Shown in pieces: positions 1 through 17,894 of a stretch of DNA of 62,500 bases; position 1 is the stretch's first letter; each line of letters opens with the position of its first letter. The notes under the pieces were generated by a model that was given only the letters and a program-made list of their open reading frames with translations, was not told the origin of the DNA and did no database searches. A program made the position numbers and the translations under genes. The stretch lies in assembly GCA_012295275.1 (NCBI GenBank), contig CM022677.1, forward strand, positions 21,553,131 through 21,615,630, written 5' to 3'. This stretch comes from Chrysomallon squamiferum. Lineage: Eukaryota > Mollusca > Gastropoda > Neomphalida > Peltospiridae.

Positions 1-174
1 TTTTCGTGTCTTTTTTCATTAGTTTAGGGGTTGTTCCTTTTTTTCTCACTTGTTTTTTTTTTATTAAATAAATAATCTTTTCTTTCCTGTTTGTTCTTTG
101 TTTCGTTTTCTTAGAGAAACTCATACTATTAAAAAATAAAGATGTTATATTAAAGTTTTTTTGTTTTTTTTACC

Positions 175-371
175 ACCGAGTGGAACTATGACTATCATAT
201 TCTTTATCATCCTGAATATTCGTTCCTTGGATGAATTAATATTCATGGGGAACAAATCTTCTCTGACACTGGCACCATTTTAAAGTCCCGTCCAGTTGTC
301 GTTAATCTATTACAAACAAAACCCTATCTAAACACCGATGCTGTGCACTTAAGGATTTCTGGTGTAAATTA
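175..371 (+). pseudogene. Fragment of PHR domain (C-terminal part), dead copy
   Basis: From about 238 the plus strand reads EQIFSDTGTILKSRP and then NLLQTK, ending in ISGVN and a stop. This matches the last PHR exon of the pseudogene at 13081-13305. The 5' part (175-237) is recognisable only as DNA and has stops and frameshifts. No BTB or BACK part precedes it inside the window, so it may continue to the left or be a lone exon copy. An inverted copy lies at 23095-23270. PHR domains occur in BTBD1/2/3/6-type E3 adaptors; here it is not functional. Confidence 0.7.
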
Positions 372-379
372 GAGAACAA

Positions 380-1324
380 AAGAAAACTTTGTACATAATC
401 AGTTTTGTTAACATCGCCAGAATATTTTCAAGTTCGATCACTTCTTGATCAAAAGCGACAATTGGGAAGAAATTAAGCAGAACATGAAATGATCGCCTGT
501 CTTTGATGTCTTAATAAAGAATCATTCGATACTTCTCGTAATTACTATATGCAGCTAAACAAACAAGATTAATGTTTCGTTTTAATACCTTAGTGAATTC
601 AACCATTTAGAATCATTGTCAAACGCAGAAGTCTGCATAAATATCGTTTGGCGCACTTTATGCATTGTTTTACTGAATTCGTCTAAACGGCAGAGCGACT
701 TTTAAAAAGACGGCAACGTTTTGAACATTGTGAAGAGAAACTAACAGACGTGTTTTAATCAAATCCGTTGCATACACAGAAAGAAAGATCACGCTGTGCT
801 AGGAAAATAGTGAGAAGTCAGTTACGCCGAAGAGAGGTTTTCCAAATGCAAACGAAACAACACGACATAAACAAGCCATTGTCACAAAACATAGAATTAA
901 AAATCAGCGTTTATAGATTCGATATTCTGTTTCAAATAAAACAGGGTCTTTAATAAAATATTCCATACAGGCTCGTGCAGTAAGTGATCAGATTATTTAA
1001 CAGAAGATTTGTTCTTGTTTGTTCATTATTAGCAGCAGCCTGGTTGCTCGAGTCTCAGACATCTATTTATATGTTTGTCTCTTAACTGCAATCTCTAATG
1101 TACATGCATTTCTCAACTGCAAGTTAATTAATTTAATTTGTATACAAGATCAAAAGAGCTGTGTGTATTGTCAAACTCTAATCAGAACGGCAAAACAGCG
1201 CACAAATTCTATTTATATGTTTGACTCTTAATTGCAATCTTTCATCACAACAGGGAAACAGTGTATAAAATCGGTGAAAAAAATGCAGGCAAAATGTATC
1301 GCTATTTTAAAGGGATATATTTAA

Positions 1325-1392
<68 letters not shown>

Positions 1393-1560
1393 GCAATGCA
1401 ATGAAGTAAAATGATGTAGCGTTTCCTACTGCCTTGATGATCTGAAATCACTTCGTCAGTAATTACTTTAGGTAAATTTAATTGAATTGTTTTCATTGAT
1501 TAATATTTAATATTGTTGTTTTGGTTAAGGGTTACTTAGTTCATTCGGATGTAAGGCTTT
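380..1560 (+). repeat. Composite dispersed repeat, left module (copy 1)
   Basis: Non-coding AT-rich DNA that recurs, diverged, at 2590-3120 (+), 13310-14190 (+), 21930-23080 (-), 28480-28880 (+), 42900-43640 (-) and 48960-49310 (-). Shared landmarks are a stretch beginning CTCGTGCAGTAAGTGATCA near 970, a CTCGAGTCTCAGAC motif near 1048 and a tetranucleotide tract (1320-1391). In several copies it follows PHR remains directly. No open frame of interest; the 60-70 aa ORFs here are not conserved between copies. Confidence 0.65.
1320..1391. repeat. (AAAT)n microsatellite
   Basis: About 18 uninterrupted tetranucleotide units. The same tract type sits at the corresponding place of the other left-module copies (22097-22187, 60440-60503 and others). 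Confidence 0.95.
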
Positions 1561-1599
1561 GAAACTAAGCTACAAAGAAAAAAAAAAGAAAAAAAAAAA

Positions 1600-1668
1600 T
1601 AATAAAGTGAAACCTGTAGAAAGCCTCCCCCCTCTGCCTGCAGGCCTGTTACCCCTCTGTCTCTCTTT

Positions 1669-1700
<32 letters not shown>

Positions 1701-2590
1701 CATACATACACACATACACACACATGCACACACACGCACACGCACACACGCACACACACGCACGCACACACACACATTCACACACACACAATAAAAGGCT
1801 CAGCAATGTCTACAGTGTATTTTTCACAAGCTTTATTATCAAGACTATTATAAAACATTACTATTTCATGGAAATAGGATAATAAAACTAAGTTCGTTTG
1901 TAATGAACGGACTGGTGTGGTTATAAAATGAAACATAAAAATGGTCATTTGGATGTACATGCATAAAACTAATATTGGCCATAAAATACAAAACACATTT
2001 ATTTTACTAATACATAAAAATAATTATCTGAAAATGGTCAAAATGCATTTTCTTATCAATACGTTAGGTTTCAAAAGCAACACTTTATAATATTCTAATG
2101 AATTTGTGTGAACTAAGTTATATTTCAAGATGATATACATAAAAAAAAAACACACTTAAAATGTGCATTATATGTGTTTGTTGCACCGTCATACACTTTA
2201 CGACGATAGAGTGGAATCGACATCTGAAAATATCCAAACGGCATTTTTGTCATCATCTTACGTTTTAAAACGGTAGATGTAAAACCACCATTTTATAATA
2301 TCTAAAATATTCTTGAAATACCATCTTATATTTTAAAAAAAAAAAAAGAATTTTGATAGGAAAACGAGATTTAATATATCCAAAACTGACTTGCATATCA
2401 TCTTACAGTTTGAGACAAGAAAAATAAAACGACTTTATATAATTTCCAAAATGTATTTGTATAAGCGTCTAAGATTTTAAGAATATAGATAAAAAAAACA
2501 GCATTTAAAATATCCAGAGTGTATTAGCGAATCATCTAAGTTTTCAACAAATATCTGAAATTTACTTGTATTCTGTCTCCCTTTAGAACA
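1600..2590 (+). repeat. Composite dispersed repeat, right module (copy 1) with (CA)n and diverged satellite tail
   Basis: It starts with a GC-richer block (GCCTCCCCCCTCTGCCTGC), then an imperfect (CA)n tract (1671-1790), an AAAAGGCTCAGCAATGTC motif, about 300 bp of unique-looking AT-rich sequence (ATGGAAATAGGATAATAAAA) and finally a diverged tandem satellite (2160-2580). Relatives lie at 3170-4020 (+), 10880-11400 (+), 18440-18720 (+, partial), 21250-21920 (-), 40280-41420 (-), 49740-50660 (-) and 59590-60240 (-). I see no transposase or reverse transcriptase, so it is either a non-autonomous element or just part of the segmental duplications. Confidence 0.7.
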
Positions 2591-4020
2591 TTACGCCGAG
2601 GTGAGCTTTTGCAAAGGCAAATAAGATAATAACACATAAGGAAACCATTATAAATATGGAGTTAAAAATATACGTTTATACATCGACATTCTGTTTCAAT
2701 AAGACAGGCCTTTAATAAAATATTGTTTACAGCCTCGTACAATAAGTGATCAAATTATTCAACAAAAGATTTATTCTCATTGTGTTTTTCATGATTACTA
2801 GCAGCCTGCTTTCTCCAGTCACAGTTATCTATTTATAGGTTCAATTCTGAACCGCAAGTTAATTACTTTAATCGGCATCGAAGATCAAAAAAGCTAAGAT
2901 TATTGTCAGCCTCTAATCACAAGAGAAAAACAGTGCAGAAAATCACTAGGCAAAAACCAAACAAAATGTATCGATATTTTAAACTTGCAATAATATTTTT
3001 GAATAAACAAATAAATAAATACATAAATAATTAAATGAATTGAAACGAAGTAAAATGATGTGACTGCCAGGACTATATGAAATCACCTCAGTCTTTTTTT
3101 TTTTTTTTGGTTATAACTAAGAAACTTATCTAAAAAATAACAATAATAATAAAAATAAAATTAATGAAGTAAAACCTGTAGGAAGCCTCCCTCCCTCTGC
3201 CTGCCTGCCTGCTCCCCCTCTCTATCACACACACACACATACACACGCACACGCCCACATTCATACACACACAGAAATATATACTTTCTCTACACATACA
3301 CATGCACACATACACACACACACCTTCACACAATACGTACACACACACATACACATACACACACACACACATACATACACACTCCCACAGACACACAGAC
3401 ACACACAGACACACAGACACACACAAACACACAGACACATACACACAGACAAACACACACACACACACACACACATACACACACGCACACATCCACACAC
3501 ACACAGAGACTCACATGCACACACACAACAAAAGGCTCAGCAATTTATACAGGTGACATACCTTATAAACGTGAATATCATAGTATATTACAATGGCATG
3601 GAAATAGGATAATAAAACTAAGTTCGTTTGTTAATGAACAGACTGGAGTGGTTATAAAATGAGACATAAAAATGGTCATTTGGATGTACATGCATAAAAC
3701 TTACATTGGTTATAAAATACAAACACATTTATTTTACTAATACATAAAAATAATTATCTGGAAATGGTGAACATGTATTTTTTCATCATTGGATTAGGTT
3801 TTAAAATCATCAGTTTATAATATTCTAATTAATTTGAGTGAACTAAGTTAGATAGATAGATAAATAGATAGATGGCTAGATAGATAGATAGATATACAAA
3901 TCACACTTAAAATATGCTAAATATATGTTTGTTGCATCATCATACACTTCAAGACGATAAAGTTGAATCGACATCTGAAAATATTCAAAATGTGCATTGC
4001 AATCTTCATGTTACAACATA
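2590..4020 (+). repeat. Composite dispersed repeat, left and right modules (copy 2)
   Basis: A second, tandemly placed copy of 380-2590, shortened. It has the left-module landmarks (AAGTGATCAAATTATT near 2745), the GCCTCCCTCCCTCTGCCTGC block, a long imperfect CA tract (3225-3525, interspersed with CAGA and CATA), the GGCTCAGCAATTTATACAGG motif and a (GATA)n stretch at 3849-3894. Open frames across the CA tract encode only His/Thr or Cys/Val runs and are not genes. Confidence 0.65.
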
Positions 4021-4480
4021 TTTATCTCAAAATGTCTTTAACAAGCTTTCTTATGTCTTATTTAGTTGCATGTTTTCTTTCAGTCGAGTGTTCTAACCAC
4101 TCGCCGGTCAAAGGTAGATTTTTTTCTTCTCTTTGCTTGCATTTCTGCTTGGGGTATTATGGAAAATCTTAACTTATTTTTTAATTAAGAAGTTAAAAAA
4201 CCCACAAAAACCATAAAATATAACATTATATATATATATATATACCTGTCACAGATGCATACATTTCATTCTCAAAAGAATATTTAACTTTCCTTTTTTT
4301 TTACATTTAAATATAACTAGTGCCTTTGCTGGAATTAACTAAAAGTATTCTGATCTAATGTTTTCTATTTGTTACATATATATATATACATATATAACAA
4401 TACAAATACAATACAGGTAGTATGTATCTCTTCAGTCAATTTAAATTTATGTATTTCCTTTAGAAACGTCTTTTCTCATA
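4021..4480. other. AT-rich intergenic DNA
   Basis: No supported gene. It holds a short (TA)n at 4229-4243 and a second near 4375, followed by the CT tract. Confidence 0.6.
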
Positions 4481-4594
<114 letters not shown>

Positions 4595-4717
4595 GAATTG
4601 TTTCGGAATACTTACATTGCTCTTTAATCTATACAGATACGGAAAGCGACATGGATGGGGAAATGGACACCAGACACACAGAGAGACATCACAAACATAG
4701 ATAGATAGACACAGAGT

Positions 4718-5040
4718 TTAACAGAGTCTTGGTCTACGTAACTGAAGGTAAATATGCTGAGGATTTCTCCAAACAGCAGAAAAGAACACTTTGCAAGGCG
4801 GCCCAGTGCTATTTAGTAAAAAGATGGACTTCAACATTCGATTTACTCTGTTGATGCTATCAGAGTGCAGAAGGTCAAGGTGTCCCAAGATGTAAAACTT
4901 CTTTAGTTTCTGCACGATGAGGAGTTATCTGGAGGACGTTTTGTCTGGGAGAAAGTGTGGCAGAAGTCAAGCAGCCGTTTTTTCTCTGGAAGGTCGTCAG
5001 TGTTGATTGTAAGGACAATTGAGCACATTTCAAAGAATGT
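4718..5040 (-). pseudogene. Unrecognised degenerate coding remnant
   Basis: On the minus strand an upstream part reads INTDDLPEKKRLLDF, then HTFSQTKRPPDN, and after a frame change continues KLKKFYILGHLDLLHSDSIN, SIFLLNSTGPPCKVFFSAVW and ends near PRLC. A diverged inverted copy lies at 58955-59320, and the residues kept between the two (HLDLLHSD, FLLNSTG, VFFSAVWRNPQ, IYLQL) suggest both descend from a real protein-coding exon. I do not recognise the family. Frameshifts in both copies argue against function. Confidence 0.5.
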
Positions 5041-5097
5041 CAACAGCAGAATAATTTAATCAAAACAAAACTCAGTGAGTTAACATATGTACGATTA

Positions 5098-5189
5098 CCT
5101 TATTACATAAACTATTATTATTACTGTTATTATTATTATTATTATTGTTATTATTATTATTATTATTGTTGTTGTTGTTGTTGTTGTTG

Positions 5190-5224
<35 letters not shown>

Positions 5225-5225
5225 T
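5098..5225. repeat. (ATT)n / (GTT)n compound microsatellite
   Basis: Trinucleotide tract that switches from ATT to GTT and back to ATT. Confidence 0.95.
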
Positions 5226-5389
5226 TATAATGTTATAGTTTATATGTAGTATGTAAAATGCAGTTAGTGACAAAGCAGGGAATATTAAAGTTCAGATTTT
5301 CTGTTAACATTTCTTTATTTGGTTTATTTGCCACAGAGAACAAATTCTACCGACAGAAATCAAGTTAGACCCAGGGAAGAAATAATCAA

Positions 5390-5640
5390 GCTGTAAAGTC
5401 ACATGTCCCATAGACTCTCAGAAGAAGGTGGAGGAACTGGTACAGATCCGAAATCTAGTTCTACTAAACAGCAGAGTAAACAATTCCAAGGCACAGACAA
5501 GCTACAAGAAACACTACGATCCAACACTTGGTATTAAATCTGAGGTAGTCCAAGCAGAAGACAAGGTCCTCATGAGAAAGATAAGGAAACACAATCGTCT
5601 TGGTGGTATACGAGAACAAACGTTTGTTGGTGTATTTCAT
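5390..5640 (+). mobile_element. Ty3/Gypsy-type integrase C-terminal fragment
   Basis: The plus frame around 5428-5620 reads KAQTSYKKHYDPTLGIKSE, then VQAEDKVLMRKIRKHNRLGG. That is the pattern of the integrase tail of Ty3/Gypsy elements: a Lys/Gln-rich helix, KxxYD, then a GDKVLL-like strand (AEDKVLM here) and an NxRxGG motif. About 65 residues are recognisable. No protease, reverse transcriptase, RNase H or LTR is visible nearby. It is an old truncated insertion next to the start of the first lectin block. Confidence 0.65.
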
Positions 5641-5867
5641 CATCATCATCATCATAATCATCGCCATTATACGTTTCGAACTTATTTTTCTTTTATGGTT
5701 TTAATTCATATCTAAGGTGACTGTAAAAAAAAAAAAGATGTACCATAAAATAACAGAGCTGCATAAACTACATTACACTCCACGTCTTCCATAATAATAT
5801 ACTATTATGATAAATTACCATAATGATAAATTACTATAACCAGCCAACTATTTTTAAAAAACTGGAA

Positions 5868-6008
5868 AATATATTTATTCATTCGAGGTAAATCTCTCTC
5901 AGTGTGATCGGAAGACATCATCAGAACATTTCCTAAACCAGTCGAGAGTTTGTGTCTGTGACTGCTAAAGTTTTACCTGTTTACAAGTTCTTGCAAAACC
6001 AGGAAGAA
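5868..6008 (+). promoter_or_regulatory. Conserved upstream block of lectin gene 1
   Basis: It contains ATTTATTCATTCGAGGTAA followed by GAACATTTCCTAAACCAG (5924-5941), about 85 bp before the ATG. The same arrangement precedes the signal exons at 17739 (-), 24106 (+), 39661 (-), 44225 (+) and 57172 (-). It is probably proximal promoter plus 5' UTR; no experimental start site can be inferred. ATTTAT is a weak TATA candidate. Confidence 0.55.
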
Positions 6009-9673
<3,665 letters not shown>

Positions 9674-9984
9674 ACAAGTTTGTCTCACATTTTGTTCAAT
9701 GACAAGAAATCAATTATAATTAAATTTAATGTTACACTAATCTTTTAAAAATTACCATGGTGTTGTTGTTTTTTTTTATGCTAGAGTTAGGCTTCGTGGA
9801 GAAAATAATTTTGAATTAAAAATATTATTGGTAGAAAAAACTTTTGGTAGAGAAGAATTTTAGGACATCTGGCCATGTAGAGGCTGTGATAAAGAATCGT
9901 TTGGTTAACTGCGAGATATTTTCTTACATCAACAGAATTTTTTTTTTTAAATAATTTGTTTCTTTCGTTTCTTGAAGTCCATTT

Positions 9985-10700
9985 TGTTTTTGTTGTAATC
10001 TCTGTTTCGCGAATCACTCCAGTTCTCATGTTTGAGTTAAACGGATACATATTCCTCTGTACAAAGATAATATTTGGCATTATTGAGTTCTTCATCACCA
10101 CTCTTCTCCCAGTATTTTAAAATCTTCTTTTCTTCTGTCTCAGTGAGAATGCTAGTGGGTGTCACGTGTGTTACAAAATAAATCTGATCAAGTAATGATT
10201 ATCGCACATGGTTCACTGCCTGTCCCAGCACTTAACGTCTGTTTTATCCACACGTCTCCTTTTCTTGTTTCCTGCACGCGCTGTCCGCCCACTTTACAGC
10301 GGCTTCAGAAACAGTTTTCTCCTCTGTTATCAGTTCGTCTGATCGTAGGATCTCAACCAGACATTCGTGACAAAGATCAGTGACTTCATCTGACTTCAAA
10401 ACTTCGTCGCCATTTTTCAAAATGTAGGGCAGAGCTTTTTCTTAGATCATGTAAATGAAACAGGTGGACTTGTTCCAGCAGGACGCACTCATTCTGTGAC
10501 GACAACGACGACTCCAAATACCCCATGCATTGATGTTCTAGTGTTGTGATGATGTACTTCCTCGACAGAACGCTTAAAAATTCACTCATTGAGCACAACG
10601 CTGGCGACATCCGCGTTGACGCTGTCCACATGTCGGCGGTTTGGTTAATGAGCTGGCAGATTGTAATCACATGTAAATAAGACAGGGAATATTCATAGCT
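9985..10700 (-). pseudogene. BTB-BACK gene remnant, dead
   Basis: On the minus strand 10700 to 10386 reads the end of a BTB domain (LSRKYIITTLEHQCMGYLES, then VLLEQVHLFHLHDL). After frame changes a BACK domain follows (LCHECLVEILRSDELITEEK, AAVKWADSA). It ends with THVTPTSILTETEEKKIL near 10130 and a stop soon after. The order BTB-BACK is that of BTBD1/2/3/6-like ubiquitin-ligase adaptors. At least two frameshifts and several stops are present, and no PHR follows. The sister copy at 12045-13305 is on the opposite strand. Confidence 0.8.
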
Positions 10701-10831
10701 AAGTACCTAACTAACAGTGCCAGGATTCCCACAAAAATAAAATTGCAGTAAAAAATTACGTAGGAGGAAGCAAGGAGTGCATAGTTGGAACCGTTGATTG
10801 CCCTCGGTTACTGAATGGAAATTTCTTTTTT

Positions 10832-12130
10832 AAGCGTTCTATCGAGGAAGTACATCATCACAACACTAGAACATCAATGCATACAATAAAAGGCTCAGCG
10901 ATGTCCACAGTTTATCGTTGACAAGCTTTATTATTATGAATATTATAAAACATTACTATGTCATGGAAATAGGATAATAAAACTAAGTTCGTTTGTTATG
11001 AACAGACTGGTGTGGTTATAAAATGAGACATAAAAATGGTCATTTGGATGTACATGCATAAAACTTCCGTTGGCCATAAAATACAAAACACATTTATTTT
11101 ACTAATACATAAAAATAATTATCTGGAAATGGTCAAAACGCATTTTCTTATCACTACGTTAGGTTTCAAAAGCTAAATTTTATAATATATTAATGAATTT
11201 GTGTGAACTAAGTTATATTTCAAGATGATATATATATATATATATATCACACTTAAAATATGCAAAATATATGTCTTTTGCACCATCATGTTACATTTTA
11301 AATCGGTAAATATAAAATCATCATTTTTTTATATCTACAATTTAATTGTATCACCATCATATTCTTCGCTATGTTAGACTATAATCAGGCTTTTATTGTT
11401 GTTTTCTTCCGAACACACTCACACACACTCAAAGATACTTTTTAAAATTATTATTTATATAGAAGAGTAAATACTAAGCACTAGTCCTGGTCTCAAGGGT
11501 CTCACCACACATACACAGACACAAACGTCTACGCGCATACTCGTAATTACATCAGTATAAACTTCTGTAACTTAAAACTGATTTAGATATTTAGATTTTA
11601 TAGCTTTTACTGTTTGGACAAAAAACTTTGCTTTTGTAGTTCTTCTTCTTCTTCTTCTTCTTCTTCTTATTATTATTATTAGTAGTAGTAGTAGTAGTAC
11701 TAGTAGTAGTAGTAGAAGTAGTAGTACTAGTAATAGTACTTACTACTAATTACATCAATATAAACTTCTGTAACTTAAAATTGAGTTAGATATTTTTTTT
11801 TATAGATTTTATTGCTTGGACATAAACATTTCTTTTTGTTATTATTATTAGTATATATTGTCACACACACACGACACAAACACACAGAGACATGAAAACA
11901 CACGTACGATCACAGTGAGGAAGAAAGACATAGATACAGACACAAACGTTGAAAAGAATACAGATTTTGTTAAAAATGTAATTATTTTCTAATTAAATAA
12001 TCTCACATAATTATCTCACGTTCAAAGTCTTACTCTACTTCTTTTACACATATATCTTTATACGGATCGCGTCGACCTCACAGGAAACAACGTCACCACT
12101 CTGCTGTTTCTATCGAGGAAGTACATCATC
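10832..12130 (+). repeat. Right-module repeat interrupting BTB remains, flanked by ~44-bp direct repeats
   Basis: A BTB scrap (TCGAGGAAGTACATCATCAC, encoding SRKYIIT) stands at about 10834-10878, and the same 44 bp with two mismatches recurs at about 12111-12154. Between them lie the GGCTCAGCGATGTCC repeat module (10880-11400), a duplicated segment (11567-11830) and sequence running into a BTB exon start. An inverted counterpart is at 20240-21740. Confidence 0.7.
11567..11830. repeat. Two tandem copies of a segment with trinucleotide core
   Basis: The motif ATAAACTTCTGTAACTTAAA occurs at about 11557 and 11759, each followed by a TTAGATATTT block and, after the first, TTC and AGT trinucleotide runs. 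Three copies in inverted orientation occur at 20555-21090. Confidence 0.8.
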
Positions 12131-13305
12131 ACAACACTAGGACACCAATGCATGGGGTATTTGGAGTCGTCGTTGTCGTCACAGAATGAGTGGGTCCTGC
12201 TGGAACAAGCCCACCTGTTTCATTTACATGATCTGAGATAAAAGCTCTGCCCTACATTTTGAAAAATGGCGACGAAGTTTTGAAGTCAGATGAAGTGACC
12301 GATCTTTGTCACGAATGTCTGGTTGAGATCCTACGATCAGACGAACTGATAACAGACGAGAAAACTGTTTTTGAAGCCGCTGAAAAGTGGGCTGACAGCG
12401 CGTGAAGGAAACAAGAAAAGGAGACGAGTGGATAAAACAGACGTTAAGTGCTGTGAGAGGCAGTGAACCATGTGCGATATCCATTACTTGATCAGATTTA
12501 ATAGGTAACACACGTGACACCCACTAGCATACTCACTGAGACAGAAGAAAAGAAGATTTTGGTGATGAAGAACTCAATAATGCCAGATATTGTCTTTGTA
12601 CAGAGGAATATGTGTCCTTTTAACTCAAACATGAGAACTGGAGTGATTGGCGAAACACAGTTTACAATAAATCGATTTGGTAGATTATTTGGTGGACCAC
12701 TGTTTTGGCGTTTGCCATATTCTGGTGATTCAGATGATGCAATGACTTTCTCTGTCAACAAAAACGCTTTACTTTGCGGATTTCAGTTGTACGGTGATAG
12801 CGAACCACGAAACTACGACGTCAGCGTCTTCGTCATTGACACAAGAACAGACGAAATACTGGAAGGGTCTACACTGACAGAGAGATATGAACACGTGTCT
12901 GGCGTGTATGACGTCGCGTTCAGACGACGTCCAGTGAAGATTATTAAAGACACAGAGTGCATCTTGTTTGCATTATTCATTATTCTTTTTTTATTTGTTT
13001 ATTTACTTTTTTATTATTTTATTTTTTATTAATATTATTATTTTTACTTTTTAAACAAGCGCGTTATTTATTTTTTTACGAGCCGGTTGAATTATGATTA
13101 TCGTGCACGTTTTTATATCGAATACTTTTTCCCTGATGGAATGAATATTCGTGGGGAACAAATCTTCTCTGACACTGGCACCATTTTAAAGTCCCGTCCA
13201 GTTATCGTTAATCTATTACAAACAAAACTGTGTCTAATCACCGACGCTGTCTACTTCGGAATTTCGGGTGTCAATTCCAGAACAAATGAAATCGTTACGT
13301 GGTAA
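12045..13305 (+). pseudogene. BTB-BACK-PHR protein pseudogene (BTBD6-like)
   Basis: Plus strand, in order: BTB end (LYTDRVDLTGNNVTTLLFLS, RKYIITTL, GYLESSLSSQNEW), BACK (SDEVTDLCHECLVEILRSDE, EAAEKWADSA), linker (THVTPTSILTETEEKKIL) and PHR (RLPYSGDSDDAMTFSVNKNA, LLCGFQLYGD, YDVSVFVIDTRTDEILEGST) in a 172-codon open frame at 12514-13032. A last PHR exon follows at 13081-13305 (YIEYFFPDG, GEQIFSDTGTILKSRP, TNEIVTW). Such proteins link substrates to cullin-3 ligases through BTB/BACK, with PHR as the recognition module. Stops after HLHDLR, after WADSA and near LLDQI plus frameshifts kill the BTB/BACK half. The PHR exon alone is still open and less decayed. Three shorter remnants lie within 13 kb. 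Confidence 0.85.
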
Positions 13306-13309
13306 TTAG

Positions 13310-14190
13310 TTTTGTCAACAGCGGCAGAAAATTTTGCAAGTTTGATCACTTCTTAAATAACAGCGGCGATTTGGAAGGAATTAAGCAAAAGATGAAATGA
13401 TCGCACGTCTTTGATGGCTAAATAGACAGTCGTGCCATTCTTCTTCAAACTACTGTATGCAGCTAAATAAACAAGATTATTGCTACGTCGATGCCTTAGT
13501 GAATTCAACCATTTACAAAGGCAAATGATACAATATGACATAAACAGGCGATTGTCACAAACTTTGAATTAAAGAGCTACATCTATACATCGATATTCTG
13601 TTTGAAATAAAACAGGGCCTTCAATAAAATATTGTACTCAGAGTCATGCAGTAAGTGATCAAATTATTTAACAGAAGATTTATTCTTGTTTGTTCATGAT
13701 CAGCAGCAGCCTGCTTTCTCCAGTCTCGAACTTCTGTTTACATGCTGGTCTGCTAATTTCCGTTTTTAATGTACAGGTAATTTTGTACCGCCACTTAATT
13801 CATTTAGTTTGCATACAAGACTAAAACAGCTGTGCTTCCTGTGAAACTGTAATCACAGGACAAAAACGACAGACAGAATACAGGCAAAATGTATGGATAT
13901 TTTAAGCTTGCAAGGGATATATTTAAATAAATGAATTAATAAATAAATTAATAAATAAATAAATTAATTAATTAATAAATACGTAAGTAAGTAAGTAAGC
14001 AATGAATTAAATAATGAAATGAAATAAAGTTATGAAATGAAGTAAAATAATGTGGCGTTTTCTATTGCCTGGATCATCTGAAATCACCTCCTACGTGTTC
14101 ACTTGAGGTCAATTTATTTGATTTCTTTTGACTTATTAATGTTTAATATTCTTGTTTAGGATAAGGGCTGTTTCTTTCATTCAGTTATAA
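13310..14190 (+). repeat. Composite dispersed repeat, left module (copy 3)
   Basis: It follows the PHR end, as at 380-1560, with the same landmarks (GCAGTAAGTGATCAAATTAT near 13650, AGCAGCAGCCTGCTTTCTCC near 13705). It includes an (AAAT)n region (13925-14010) and (AAT)n at 14211-14262 just outside. Confidence 0.65.
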
Positions 14191-14644
14191 GGTTTAGGAA
14201 TGATGATGATAATAATAATAATAATAATAATAATGATGAGGATGATAATAATAATAATAATACATATTTAATATACTCCGAATATTTCGCTATTAAAATC
14301 GATAATCAAATGCAAAATTACTGCTTTCAAATTGTAAAGTTACGTATGTGTGGCTTAAAAGCCTGATCTAAAACGTCATCCGCACGGGAAGTTACTACAT
14401 TATTACAAATGATATCATTGTTTACGTTCTTCTTCTTCTTCTTCTTCTTCTTCTTCACGCGAAAAGAAAGAGTGAAAAAAAAAAAAAAAGTCCCTTGACA
14501 TTTATCCTAACTTTAATGAATATTGCTATAGTCTCTTAACGGTATGTAAAAACCTTTCTTTGTCTTTTCTCAGTTGCGTATTCTCGTTTAACAAATACCA
14601 TTGCAGTTCTAAAAGACTAGTGCAACATTAAATTTTGATCATTG

Positions 14645-14650
14645 TTTATT
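14645..14650 (-). terminator. Poly(A) signal of lectin gene 2
   Basis: AATAAA on the minus strand, about 35 nt after the stop codon. The mirrored gene has AATAAA at 26760-26765. Confidence 0.65.
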
Positions 14651-14684
14651 TCTTGTCATGAAAGTAAATGTCAGACAAATTTTT

Positions 14685-17739
<3,055 letters not shown>

Positions 17740-17890
17740 CTCTTCCTGGATTTTGCAAGAATTTCTAAACAGGTAAAACTTTAACAGACACAGAAACAAA
17801 CTTTCGTCTGGTTTAGGAAATGTTCTGACTGCTTCCTGCAATCGCACTCAGATAGAGTTACCTCGAATGAATAAATACACTCTTCAGCTT
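17740..17890 (-). promoter_or_regulatory. Conserved upstream block of lectin gene 2
   Basis: On the minus strand it contains TTTATTCATTCGAGGTAA and GAACATTTCCTAAACCAG, at the same distance from the ATG as in the other copies. Confidence 0.55.
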
Positions 17891-17894
17891 TAAA

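Noticed and set aside
1559-1882. Histidine/threonine-rich ORFs over CA tracts (also near 3302, 32712, 41088, 60037)
   Set aside because: They are direct translations of (CA)n or (GT)n microsatellites, open in several frames at once, and not conserved between copies.
4085-4125. tRNA- or SINE-like phrase (GAGTGTTCTAACCACTCG)
   Set aside because: It recalls a tRNA arm, but there is no A/B box pair at the right spacing, no cloverleaf and no second copy in the window.
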